Shown piece by piece: positions 56,040-64,000 of a stretch of DNA of 64,000 nt (positions are counted from its first letter, which is position 1; the number at the start of each line of letters is the position of its first letter). Position numbers and translations under genes: made by a program. The DNA lies in contig NC_079896.1 of assembly GCF_024868665.1 (NCBI RefSeq), forward strand, positions 15,366,746 to 15,430,745, read 5' to 3'. This stretch comes from Triplophysa rosa (taxonomy: Eukaryota > Chordata > Actinopteri > Cypriniformes > Nemacheilidae). The notes beneath the pieces were generated by a model. It did not search any database and was not told the DNA's origin. It saw only the letters and a list, made by a program, of their open reading frames with translations.

Positions 56040-56167
56040 GCGCAGAAGGGAGAAAGTCAGACGGATCGGACGTGACGCATACTAGGCTACAACCAATTAC
56101 CCCTTTAAATAGGGTGCCACACTCGCTGATAGGCTAACCTAGCTGTCACTCACCAAATCCTGTTACA
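54566..56167 (-). mobile_element. Long solo LTR (1.6 kb)
   Basis: Minus strand starts TGTAACAGG at 56167 and ends at tgcca...(54566, minus ...TGGCA). The 4-bp ccag flanks both ends (54562-54565, 56168-56171). Promoter-like TATTTAAAG (plus-strand ctttaaata near 56103-56111), then a (GTT)n/(GTC)n run and a splice donor GGCAG|GTAAGC (plus-strand gcttacctgcc near 55970) lie in this order. No internal coding region is present. The boundaries are inferred from the short duplication and could be off. Confidence 0.5.
55978..56040. repeat. (GAC)n(AAC)n trinucleotide repeat
   Basis: Five gac units followed by about fifteen aac units within the LTR leader. Confidence 0.95.
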
Positions 56168-56171
56168 CCAG

Positions 56172-57484
56172 CATTAAGACACCTACTTGTTTCTTTGTTT
56201 TTTAAAGTTGTTTGTGCCGTTACTTCAGTCACCGATTGCAAAAGGCAGAGCAAAGCTTCTTCACCCTCCCGCCTTGCAGATCTGCGAATTAAGTCAAAGG
56301 TCAAAAGCAACAGCCAGTAGCAGGAGAAAGGAAGCATTTGGTATAAGCTCTGAGAAGAGAGGATCAGTATTTACACTGTTACGTTTGACCAGAGGGAATA
56401 AAACCTGTGGTGAGGGAAAAAGAAAAGGTTGACTTGTTTAAATGACTGAAGTTGTCAAAGCGATCACCTGCTGGTGACACTGGCACAGAAACTGATATGT
56501 TGGAAATTCATGATGTCATTTTGTTCTCCTGGGTAGGAAATAGCTGGATGCTTTATTGCACATGGATTGACCAAATCTGTTTAAATTGTGTTACATAATC
56601 TGCACTGTTCAGTTAGTAATATTTTTATTGCTTTACTTTATCAATATCTAAAAGCACTTTTGCCGCACTTTAGTTTTACAACATTTATCGCACATTACAC
56701 ATGTCACTTTTTATGGTCCAACTTTTTCAAATGATTTGCTGAATTTCTGAGACTTAGTGAAGACTTTCTGCTAGTACTGATATAATCCAAATATAAAAAG
56801 TATTTTAACTTGGTTAAACTTTTAATTTATTTTTTGCTAACACATTTGTTTTGCTTCTCTTTTTTTGTTGCTTTTTTCGACCATCAGTGTATGAGTGAAA
56901 AAATATATGTCTTCAATCTTTCCAAAACAACTTTTAATATATCACACTCACCAGTGTATGTCACAGACCCTCATCCTTACAGTGCTTCGGGGCTCCCTCA
57001 CAGCATTATGAAAAATTATATTATGGTTAAATTTGGTTAACTCTAGAGTGATTTTAACTGCACACAAGCTTGATCAATGCTGCGACTATTCCCTCTCATT
57101 TGAATAAATGTTGATTCAAAGATTTTAATCTACAGATGGAGGCAACCCACAGCAGTCTGTCGCTCAACAGGTAGCTCAACAGGTTTTCACTTTCTAAATG
57201 ACCTGCTGAATTCAGAGCAGAAGTTAATAATGAAGCATTACCACACGAACAAAGAGTTTTGGCTATATATTGTCACAGCAGTGATTTGACAGTTTTCTTT
57301 TTGTGAGTGGAACTACTTTTGGTTCAGGATCTGGCCTGGACTGTTTCTAAGAAGTGACTGGAGTAACAAGGAGGCAGGATGTGAGAGAGTAATAAAGAGA
57401 GACTGAGAATGTGTGGTTATCTGTGTCTACTGAGGAAAATGTTAAAGTGGCACAATGATATAAGATAGTATTCCAACCTTTTAT
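56172..57484. other. No gene recognised
   Basis: AT-rich sequence with short frames, no motifs. Confidence 0.5.
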
Positions 57485-57488
57485 TTAA

Positions 57489-57812
57489 AGGCATAGTTCT
57501 GTAAACAAAAATGCTGTCATCCTTTACTCACCCTCAAGTTGTTCCAAACCTGTATGAATTTCTTTGTTCTGATGAACATAACAGAAGATATATGGAAGAA
57601 TGTCAGTAACCAAACAGATCTCATTCCCCATTTACTGCTACAGTAGGAAAATAAATATGGGAATCAATGGGGGATGAGATCCGTTTGGTTACTGGCATTA
57701 TTCCATATGTCTTCCTTTGTGTTCATCAGAACAAATAAATGTATACAGATTTGGAACAACTTGAGGGTGAGTAAAGGCTGACAGAATTTTCATTTTTGTG
57801 TGAACTATCATT
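57489..57812. mobile_element. Palindromic TTAA MITE
   Basis: TTAA at 57485-57488 and 57813-57816. Left arm words ctcaccctcaagttgttcca, ttctgatgaacata and gtaaccaaacagatctcatt are all repeated inverted in the right arm, so most of the 324 bp folds back on itself. Common miniature element of cypriniform genomes as far as I know. Confidence 0.9.
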
Positions 57813-57816
57813 TTAA

Positions 57817-59974
57817 CTGGTTTGGCTGGGTCCCTAAATTCCACTAAAAACATTATTTTAATGCCACAGCATACAAAGCCAATTGAGAGAATTTTGCTTC
57901 TCTGTTCCAGCTTGGCAACACCCCTGCGCAAAAATCAATGTTCATATATAGAACAGAAATTATTTGTTAAGTCTAGTGTGGAAGAACTTGACAGACCTGC
58001 ACATAGACTAGACCTGAACCCTCACCGAAGACCTTTGGGATGAAATGGAACCCCAACAAAGTCAGGCCCCATCGCCCATCATCAGTGTCTAACCTCAAAG
58101 GGAGCAAATATCTGCAGCCTTAGGGAAACAGGTAGGAAGAACTCCCTGTTCATAGAAATAGTCTTAAAATGAAATGTGAATTAAAAATCAATCAAGCACA
58201 TATCAATGTGGCATTTGGGTATCCCCTTAATTTTGTCTATAAAGATCAATCTGTATGTAATCTGTGTCTTGTTGGTGTGTTACTTTACATCAGAAGGTCA
58301 TCCTACTTCATACAGAGGTCTGGACATGTCACAGCAGACTCAGTAACATTAGCATGGTCTCCAGTCCTGCCCAGCCTTGTGTGTGTACGATCAGGGTTTA
58401 GTGTGCACGTGCAGGACCAGATGGGCACTTTCGTGAGTGTGTGAGTGTGGATTACTCTGCTTGCTACATCTGGGTCTCCACATGGCACAGCAGAGAGGAG
58501 AGAGAGGCAGGCTGGCAGGCGACGACACCCCCTTTTCAAGGATCTGACAGCAGTGTACTCCAGCAGGGCACTGGCACAAATGCCAAATGCCAAATGGAAA
58601 GGTCATATGTCCCAGCTACTGCCACAGGACCATTGCATAGCACTCTGCCATTTATACAGATTTAACCTATTTACTTTTTTTTACAAAAAATTTACAAAAC
58701 AACCAGGCCTTTGACCTTCCGGATGTTCTCACATAAAACAGCTGTAATGTTTCTGAGCTGCTGTTGTTACAAATAACGTGTTTACTCTTGAGATGGGTAT
58801 GTTCCTTTCTCTAATGCTGAACAGTGATTCTCAACCAGGGGTAAGAGTGCTTAAGCAGCAGGTCCTAGGGAGTACTAAGAAAGATTTCAGTTTTGATAGT
58901 ATGACTTAAATCATTTATATTTTTGTAATTAATGGCTTGAGACATTCATACAAAAAGTATAAATGTATGTGTAAAGATCCGGACAGATGTAGACTTCTTC
59001 ATAAGTAATCTTGAAAGATAAAAGGATTGAAAACCCTGGCTATAAATAGGCTATAAAGTTGACTGAGGTTGTACTATTGTAAAAACGTATGTACATAGTG
59101 CAGAATTACAACAGATAATGTGATTTACAGGACTTGTAATTAAATAGAACATTTGCACCGTACAGCCTGTTTGTGTCAAGGATGGAGTATGCTTGATATG
59201 CATTGTCTCTTGGCCAATTCTGTGGGATGATCTGCATTGTCATTCCCTCCATTACTGGTGAGATAAACTGGTCATATGGCTCAAGTGCTTTTCAATTTCC
59301 ATGGAGTGCAGACTCTTCTCTTCCCTCTTGGAAATGTAACAAAAATGCTCTCACCATTAAACTGCAGGTCAAATATGTAATCAGCTTGGGTCTTGGATGG
59401 ACTCAGACATCATAACTAGCTGTTAACCCCCAGATGAAAGTCTCTTGTGCAACGAACAGTTGCGCTGGTTTTTCCTTATCTTAACATTTTCTTTCTTACT
59501 TCTGTTTAATCCAATCAAATTTAAGAACTTGATCAAGTCATTGTAGATATATAATGTCTGAAAAGCTGCGGAAAAAGATAAGAGACCATTCCATATTTTC
59601 ATTTCAAATCAGCATTTCTAGATATATTGTAGTCATTCTAGTCCAGTGTCTGTTGAATTTCAACAAAATCAAACCGCAGGAGTGGCATGAAGTCATCCAA
59701 CAGCAAATGTGAAAGACTGACAGAATGACACATTAAAACTGTGATAAAAGTACAAACATTACTGTTGTATTGCTTAAAAGTGAATATGAACTTGTTTTCT
59801 TTGCAGTATTTGAGGTCACAAAAAATACAGAGCATATTTTCTGTTATTTTGACCTGTTTCTCCAGTGTTCATTTTCTGCCGATAAATGCAAAAAGAAAAA
59901 AAAATGTTTCATTTGGGAGAAACATTGCTAGTAGTTCACAGATTGAAACAAAAAATGATAATTTTACCTAAACA
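57817..59974. other. No gene recognised apart from a Tc1 fragment
   Basis: The segment 58300-58620 is GC-richer and open on both strands, without a motif. A minus frame of 96 codons there is low-complexity. The rest is AT-rich. Confidence 0.45.
57955..58140 (+). mobile_element. Tc1/mariner fragment
   Basis: Codons around 57991-58045 give a DRPAHRLDLNP block, a worn form of the conserved D-x-P...DLNP stretch of Tc1-like transposases, with a frameshift after it. Too decayed to assign further. Confidence 0.5.
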
Positions 59975-59977
59975 CAT

Positions 59978-60375
59978 AACGTCTTGGTTACGGATGTAAC
60001 CTCGGTTCCCTGATGGAGGGAACGAGACGTTGTGTCGAACAGACAGAATGGGGTTTGTCTTGAGAACCTATCATCTTCTGAGTATTTAGAAAAGGCCAAT
60101 GAAAATTGGCAAATGAAATTTGCATGCCGGACTCCTCCCCAGATGTCCGGGTATAAGAGGAAAGCCGGCGTGCTCTTCATTCACCTTTGGTCTAAGGAGC
60201 CTTAAGCATCCTCCCCCGACCGCTGGGGTTGGTGGCCAGTGTTGTGGCATGAGGGACACAACATCTCGTTCCCTCCATCAGGGAACCGAGGTTACATCCG
60301 TAACCAAGACGTTCCCTTTCTGTCGGTCTCTCGACGTTGTGTCGAACCGACAGAATGGGGTTCCTATGTAAGACG
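59978..60375. repeat. DIRS terminal repeat complex
   Basis: A ~55-base segment (59978-60033, cttggttacggatgtaacct...) is present inverted at about 60260-60315, and a second stretch (gacgttgtgtcgaac...) occurs in direct orientation at about 60028-60055 and 60333-60362. Inverted plus direct termini of this kind are the circularisation and second-strand priming signals of DIRS elements. Confidence 0.7.
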
Positions 60376-61019
60376 CCACAGCACTGACCCGCGTCACAAT
60401 CTCTAGCGGAGCGTGAGACCATCCAGTGGAGAGGAAGGGGGACCCAGAGCTTTACCACAAAGTTGGGAAGCCCCTGCCACCGGCCATCACGGGCGGAGGC
60501 CTAGTTCTCTAAATGGCGAGAAGCCGCCCGGCACCATAACGGCCACTGGGTAAGCATTATTCCCCCCGGGGGAAAAACGCTGCAGAGACCACTACCTACC
60601 GTAGGGAAGAATTAGTGGAGACACCACATGGTCTCACCATCAGGGGAGAACTCATGGGAAAATGTGCGGACTGCAGGAGTTAACCGCAAGGTGGGAGTCC
60701 ACCTAGCGAGGTCATGGGTTGCCGAGGTGGGAACCATTCATGAGGATACATCAGACGGAACAGCCCACGGAGGGGGGGTTACCACGTCTGGAGCACTATG
60801 AACGCATGAGCACTATGAACGCATGAGAACTGGAGCACGATGAATAAAATGCCTGTTCTTTACCCAGTGGGGGAAAGAGGGGAGGCGTAATAGCCGCTGA
60901 TCCCCCTAAAGAAGGGGGAAGGGCTTTCGCAGGCGTACGCCCTACCGGCTGCCGGTCCTACACCTTGCCAGGATGCGGGCTGACACCGGTTCCGCGTGTA
61001 GGTATTAGAACCTCATGGA

Positions 61020-61894
61020 GTTGTTGGGCATGGCCCAACCCGCAGCTCTGCAGATGTCTGCTAGAGAGGCGCCCTGAGCCAGTGCCCATGAGGAGTGACC
61101 TCACTCCCAACGGACAGGGGCGAATTGAGATCGGTATGCCCTAACGAGGGCATCCACGATCCAGTGCGCCAGCCTCTGTTTGGAGACAGCCCTCCCTTCT
61201 GCTGACCTCCGAACAGACAAAGAGCTGCTCAGAGCTTCTGGGCTCTGCGTGCGGTCCAAGTAGTGGCGCAGTGCGCATACTGGACACAACACGGAAAGGT
61301 TGGGTCTTCCTCCCCGGTGGGGAGCGCCTGCAGGTTCACCACCTGGTCTCTCGGAAGAGTGGTGGGAACTTTGAGCATGTAGCCGGGGCGGGGTCTCAAG
61401 ATAACGTGAGAATCCCGGCCCCGAGTTCTAGGCAATCTGTGGACACGGAGGGTGCTTGCAGATCCCCTACCCTCTAGGGAGGTGAGCGCCATCAGGAAAG
61501 CCGTCTTTATCAAGACTGAGAAAGAGCGGCAACCCCGAGAGGCTCGAAGGGGTTCACCTAGTTCGCAAGGGGGTATGGAACGCGGATAAGGTGGTCACCC
61601 TCTCGCACCCCTTAGGAACCTAATGACCAGGTCGTGCTGTCCCAGAGGCTACCCAGCACTTGGGTCATGATGAGTGGCCATAGCGGCTACATACATTCCC
61701 AGTGTGGAGGGGGAGAGGTTACTCCCCAGTCTCTCTTGAGGAAGGGACAGCTCGTACCTGACCGAGCAACTCCGCGGGTCTTCTCGCCGAGAAGAGCACC
61801 AGGACGAGAAGAGGCGCCACCTATTGGCGTATAGCCGCCCAGTGGCCGAAGCCCTAGCCTGAGTGACGTCCCAACCAGACCGGGGGTGGGTCAC
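61020..61894 (-). pseudogene. DIRS tyrosine recombinase, broken
   Basis: Codons 61894-61649 give the N-terminal arm-binding part (ATGRLYANRWRLFSSWCSSR). 61513-61229 gives core sequence with RPRPGYMLKVPTT and RDQVVNLQALPTG. 61292-61101 gives KQRLAHWIVDALVRAY. Then in another frame near 61085-61017 comes SSWALAQGASLADICRAAG, ending MRF and a stop. Pieces are in at least three frames. The HxxR stretch normally between the last two parts is missing, and the catalytic Tyr position is not reached, so it cannot be active. Confidence 0.75.
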
Positions 61895-62019
61895 TCAGGA
61901 TCTCCTCGTCCCGTCCAGACATGGAGACCAGGTTCTGCCTGGGATGCCGTAATGTGCCTCTTCCCCTGGGGAAGCAATTCGCCAGGGGGAGCGGCCAGGG
62001 GGGAGTTGTTGTCAGAGCC

Positions 62020-62399
62020 TTAGCTCTGAGAACCAAGTTCTGGTTAGGCCAAAGGGGCGTACCACTTGATGTACCACTTGATGTTCCTCTTCCCTGGCCT
62101 TGCACAGGACCTTGTCCCGCAGCCAGCTGTGCGCAAGGGCATCCGTGCCAAGGGATGCCTCGGACAGGGAGTACCAAAGCGGACAATGGGTGGAGTCCGG
62201 GGAGGCAACAGGACCACCTGTGCCTGGCCGAACTGCTCCCAAATGAGCCGGCTGCGCGGGGATGGAGTCGCCACTCTCCGCGAGGCGTCGACTGACGAGA
62301 GAGCGCATCGGCTGTCTGGTTCAGGACGCCTGGGATGTGTGTGGCTCGCAGAGAACTGATCACCTGCTGACTACAGAGGAGGAGGCGCCGGGCGAGTCA
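62020..62399 (-). pseudogene. DIRS region linking RNase H to recombinase
   Basis: Minus-strand codons read SSLRATHIPGVLNQTADALS (the end of RNase H with its last acidic residue), and in shifted frames continue with IWEQFGQAQVV and CPLWYSLSEASLGTDALAHS. A 15-base tandem duplication (gtaccacttgat twice) lies at about 62059-62089. Frameshifts break the connection. Confidence 0.65.
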
Positions 62400-62405
62400 T
62401 GTTAG

Positions 62406-62699
62406 CTACCGTGAGCGAATGCCACCAATGATATACGCCACAGCAGCTGTGCTGTCCGACCGGACCAGCACGTGCTTGCCCTGCACGAGAGGTAGTAGCC
62501 TCCTCAATGCAAGTAGCACAACCAACAACTCTACGCAGTTGAAATGCCAATGCAGGCGGGGGCCCGTCCACCGCCCCGACACTGCGTGCCCATTGCACAC
62601 GGCACCCCAACCCTGCAGGGAGGCATCCCTAAGGGGACCCCTGTCCGCAAGAAGGTCATGGGAGACCAGGGACGTCAGGATGCGCTTCTGCGTGATCAT
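62406..62699 (-). pseudogene. DIRS RNase H fragment
   Basis: 97 codons. DASLQGWGAVCNGHAVSGRW supplies the first acidic residue, CVELLVVLLALRRLLPLV the conserved Glu helix, and VRSDSTAAVAYI the second Asp. The domain degrades the RNA of RNA-DNA hybrids during replication. Upstream codons change frame into RT. Confidence 0.8.
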
Positions 62700-62729
62700 C
62701 CTGAAAGGCAGCTATTGTCTAGGTGCCTG

Positions 62730-62905
62730 TTCAGAACACACAGACCCAAGATAGGGCGCAGCCCCCTGCCTTTCTTGGAAACAATGAAGTACAGGCTGTA
62801 AAACCCGTTGAACATCTCGGCTGGTGAGACAGCCTCGATCACTCCCTTTGCCAGAAGGGTGGTTACCTCGGCCGAAAGTATGGGAGCATCCTAGCCTCTG
62901 ACTTA
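62730..62905 (-). pseudogene. DIRS reverse transcriptase, N-terminal fragment only
   Basis: Minus-strand codons read AEVTTLLAKGVIEAVSPAEM, then GFYSLYFIVSKKGRGLRPIL, the first RT motifs. Within about 40 bases the sequence jumps to the RT-RNase H spacer, so the palm with the catalytic Asp pair is deleted. RT is inactive. Confidence 0.75.
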
Positions 62906-63513
62906 GGTATAACAGATGCCCTGCAACTTGGCGGGCGTAAGGCGAACTGGATCGCGTAGCCGAGACGGATCGTCTTCCCTAGCCAGCCTGACAGTCTGGG
63001 AAGCCCAGGCTGATTCGATCTTTTTCATCGTCCCCCGAGGGGTGGTTCGATGGCTAGCAGTACGGATTCCTTGCCGGGGGAGGTCCCCCGGGGAGGAGAT
63101 CGGCTCTGCTGCTTTTCCTGCCTGGCGACTGCACAGCTCAACGCACTGTCTGTCTGAGAGTGCTGAGGGCTGGTGTTTATACTCGACATTGCGCTTCACC
63201 GTGACGTAACGTCGAGTTTGCCGTTCACCATCGTGCAGAGGGTGGGAGCGGCTGTGATAACCCAGAGAGAGAGGAAACTCTCTTTTGAGAGTAAGTGGGC
63301 ACTAGCCCCCCGGAGGGGGCCAGCAGATGGAGAGACGGGGCAGGATCCGTCCCTATCCGATTTCCCAGCGATGGCTGGGGTCAGGCCCAATGGTAGCCTC
63401 GATCCCCCTGATGTCTTCCCATGAGGGCCGCTTCGCCGCGACTGCTGATGGGGCGATGGTCTCCTCTTCGCTGACTCCTCCAGGGGGGGCTGCCTGAGTC
63501 GGGGGCACCAGAG

Positions 63514-64000
63514 CTAGAGGGCGTCGAAGAGGACCTGGGCTGCTGGGAAGCAGACGGTGCACGGGACTCGGCGGCCGAGGCGGCCGAGTCGCGGCACGGA
63601 GGACTGCTTCTTTACTGTCGAGAACCCCCCGCCGCGTGGACGCGGTCTTCCTCGTGTCTTGCGCCCCCGACGGGCGGGGGGTGCGGCTCGATAGTAACAC
63701 CAACCAGCCCCCGCTTGCGAGACGGGTGCGTCGAGAAAGCGGACCTTCTCGGCGTTACTCATCTGCGCAAGGATCGGCCAGAGGAGTTTCTCATGGACCA
63801 CAAGTGTGGACATCGTCCGACCCAGGGCCCGCGTGGTCACCTTGGTCGCCCGTAGAGCGAGGTTGGTGGCGGCGCGTACTTCCTGCATAAGCACTGGGTC
63901 GGTCTTACCCTCGTGGAGCTCTCTCAATGCCCTGGCCTGGCAGGAGCCATAGCGTGGAGAGAGGAGGCAGCTTGGTCCGCCACAATGTAAGCTCTGGACA
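63514..64000 (-). pseudogene. DIRS gag-like fragment
   Basis: The minus frame at 63927-63514 contains LALRATKVTTRALGRTMSTL and NAEKVRFLDAPVSQAG, which I recognise as typical of DIRS gag proteins of fish. Codons beyond 63928 continue the domain (AYIVADQAASSLHAM) in a shifted frame and run off the window. The C-terminal part is Arg/Gly-rich. Confidence 0.7.

Larger units (their letters stand above)
59975..64000 (-). mobile_element. DIRS-type (tyrosine-recombinase) retrotransposon, decayed, runs off the right edge
   Basis: From right to left on the minus strand: gag-like (63514-64000), RT beginning (about 62730-62905), RNase H (62406-62699), tyrosine recombinase (about 61020-61894), then a terminal inverted/direct repeat region (59978-60375). 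This gene order with a YR instead of a DDE integrase is diagnostic of DIRS elements. Many frameshifts and in-frame losses separate the pieces, so it is inactive. GC content is much higher than that of the rest of the window. The 5' end of the element lies beyond 64000. Confidence 0.85.

Noticed and set aside
55978..56040. Asn-repeat protein encoded by (AAC)n
   Set aside because: The frame is short, contains no domain, and lies antisense in an LTR leader.
58303..58714. Overlapping 70-96-codon frames on both strands
   Set aside because: Local GC-rich composition gives open frames on both strands, with no motif and no splice support.
61271..63890. Plus-strand open frames in the DIRS region
   Set aside because: GC-rich antisense shadows. 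The minus strand carries the recognisable domains.

Overview
The window reads as nuclear DNA of a teleost fish, most likely a cypriniform (carp, barb or minnow group). This rests on repeat content: a Ty3/gypsy element, a DIRS tyrosine-recombinase element, L2/CR1-type LINE 3' ends, Tc1 remnants, hAT miniature elements with perfect 8-bp target duplications, and many TTAA-flanked Kolobok-like miniature elements. Base composition is AT-rich and there are no operons. I see no confidently identifiable host protein-coding gene. One 79-nt candidate host exon (31309-31387) and a few possible conserved non-coding blocks are flagged at low confidence. The window looks like an intergenic or intronic desert filled by transposons nested in one another.

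Region by region. 1-1028: rearranged LTR sequence plus a GC-rich minisatellite. 3700-3953: a miniature inverted-repeat element (MITE). 4975-5880: a shrunken LTR retrotransposon with 3' LTR, polypurine tract, GC-rich remnant and partial 5' LTR. 6943-8960: another LTR, a MITE, a Pro/Ala-rich reading frame and an L2 LINE 3' end. 11968-12880: two hAT MITEs and a LINE tail. 13048-19676: a small TIR transposon carrying a nearly intact minus-strand Ty3/gypsy element (13251-19258). That element has LTRs differing by one substitution, a tRNA-Leu primer site, gag, a G-GGA-AAC slippery site, pol and a polypurine tract. 19706-23480: a DNA transposon with 68-bp TIRs identical base for base, holding spliced exons of a Ulp1-like cysteine protease and an LTR inserted between its exons.

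27914-28315: a TTAA MITE. 32592-35974: a directly repeated ~735-bp block with a broken, partly inverted Tc1 element at its junction, together with deletion derivatives of the Kolobok element that appears in longer form at 49859-51186. 39149-41549: a solo LTR containing a hAT element, which itself contains a palindromic TTAA MITE. 43466-47759: an EnSpm/CACTA-like element with candidate spliced exons, a nested hAT and a LINE. 49643-51186: a TTAA MITE next to a Kolobok element with a THAP zinc-finger exon, a convergent second exon and a CCAAT-box array. 52215-53268: a TTAA element with a nested hAT. 54566-56167: a 1.6-kb solo LTR. 57489-57812: a palindromic TTAA MITE. 59975-64000: a decayed DIRS element running off the right edge.

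The genes do not form a host pathway. They are parts of selfish elements: gag/protease/RT/RNase H/integrase for the gypsy element, gag/RT/RNase H/tyrosine recombinase for DIRS, a THAP DNA-binding domain for Kolobok, and a Ulp1-type protease for the 19.7-23.5 kb element. The points most worth follow-up are the Ulp1 element with promoter-like TIRs, the two-gene Kolobok element and its deletion derivatives, the Tc1-associated rearrangement, and the gypsy lesions that look more like assembly indels than decay.
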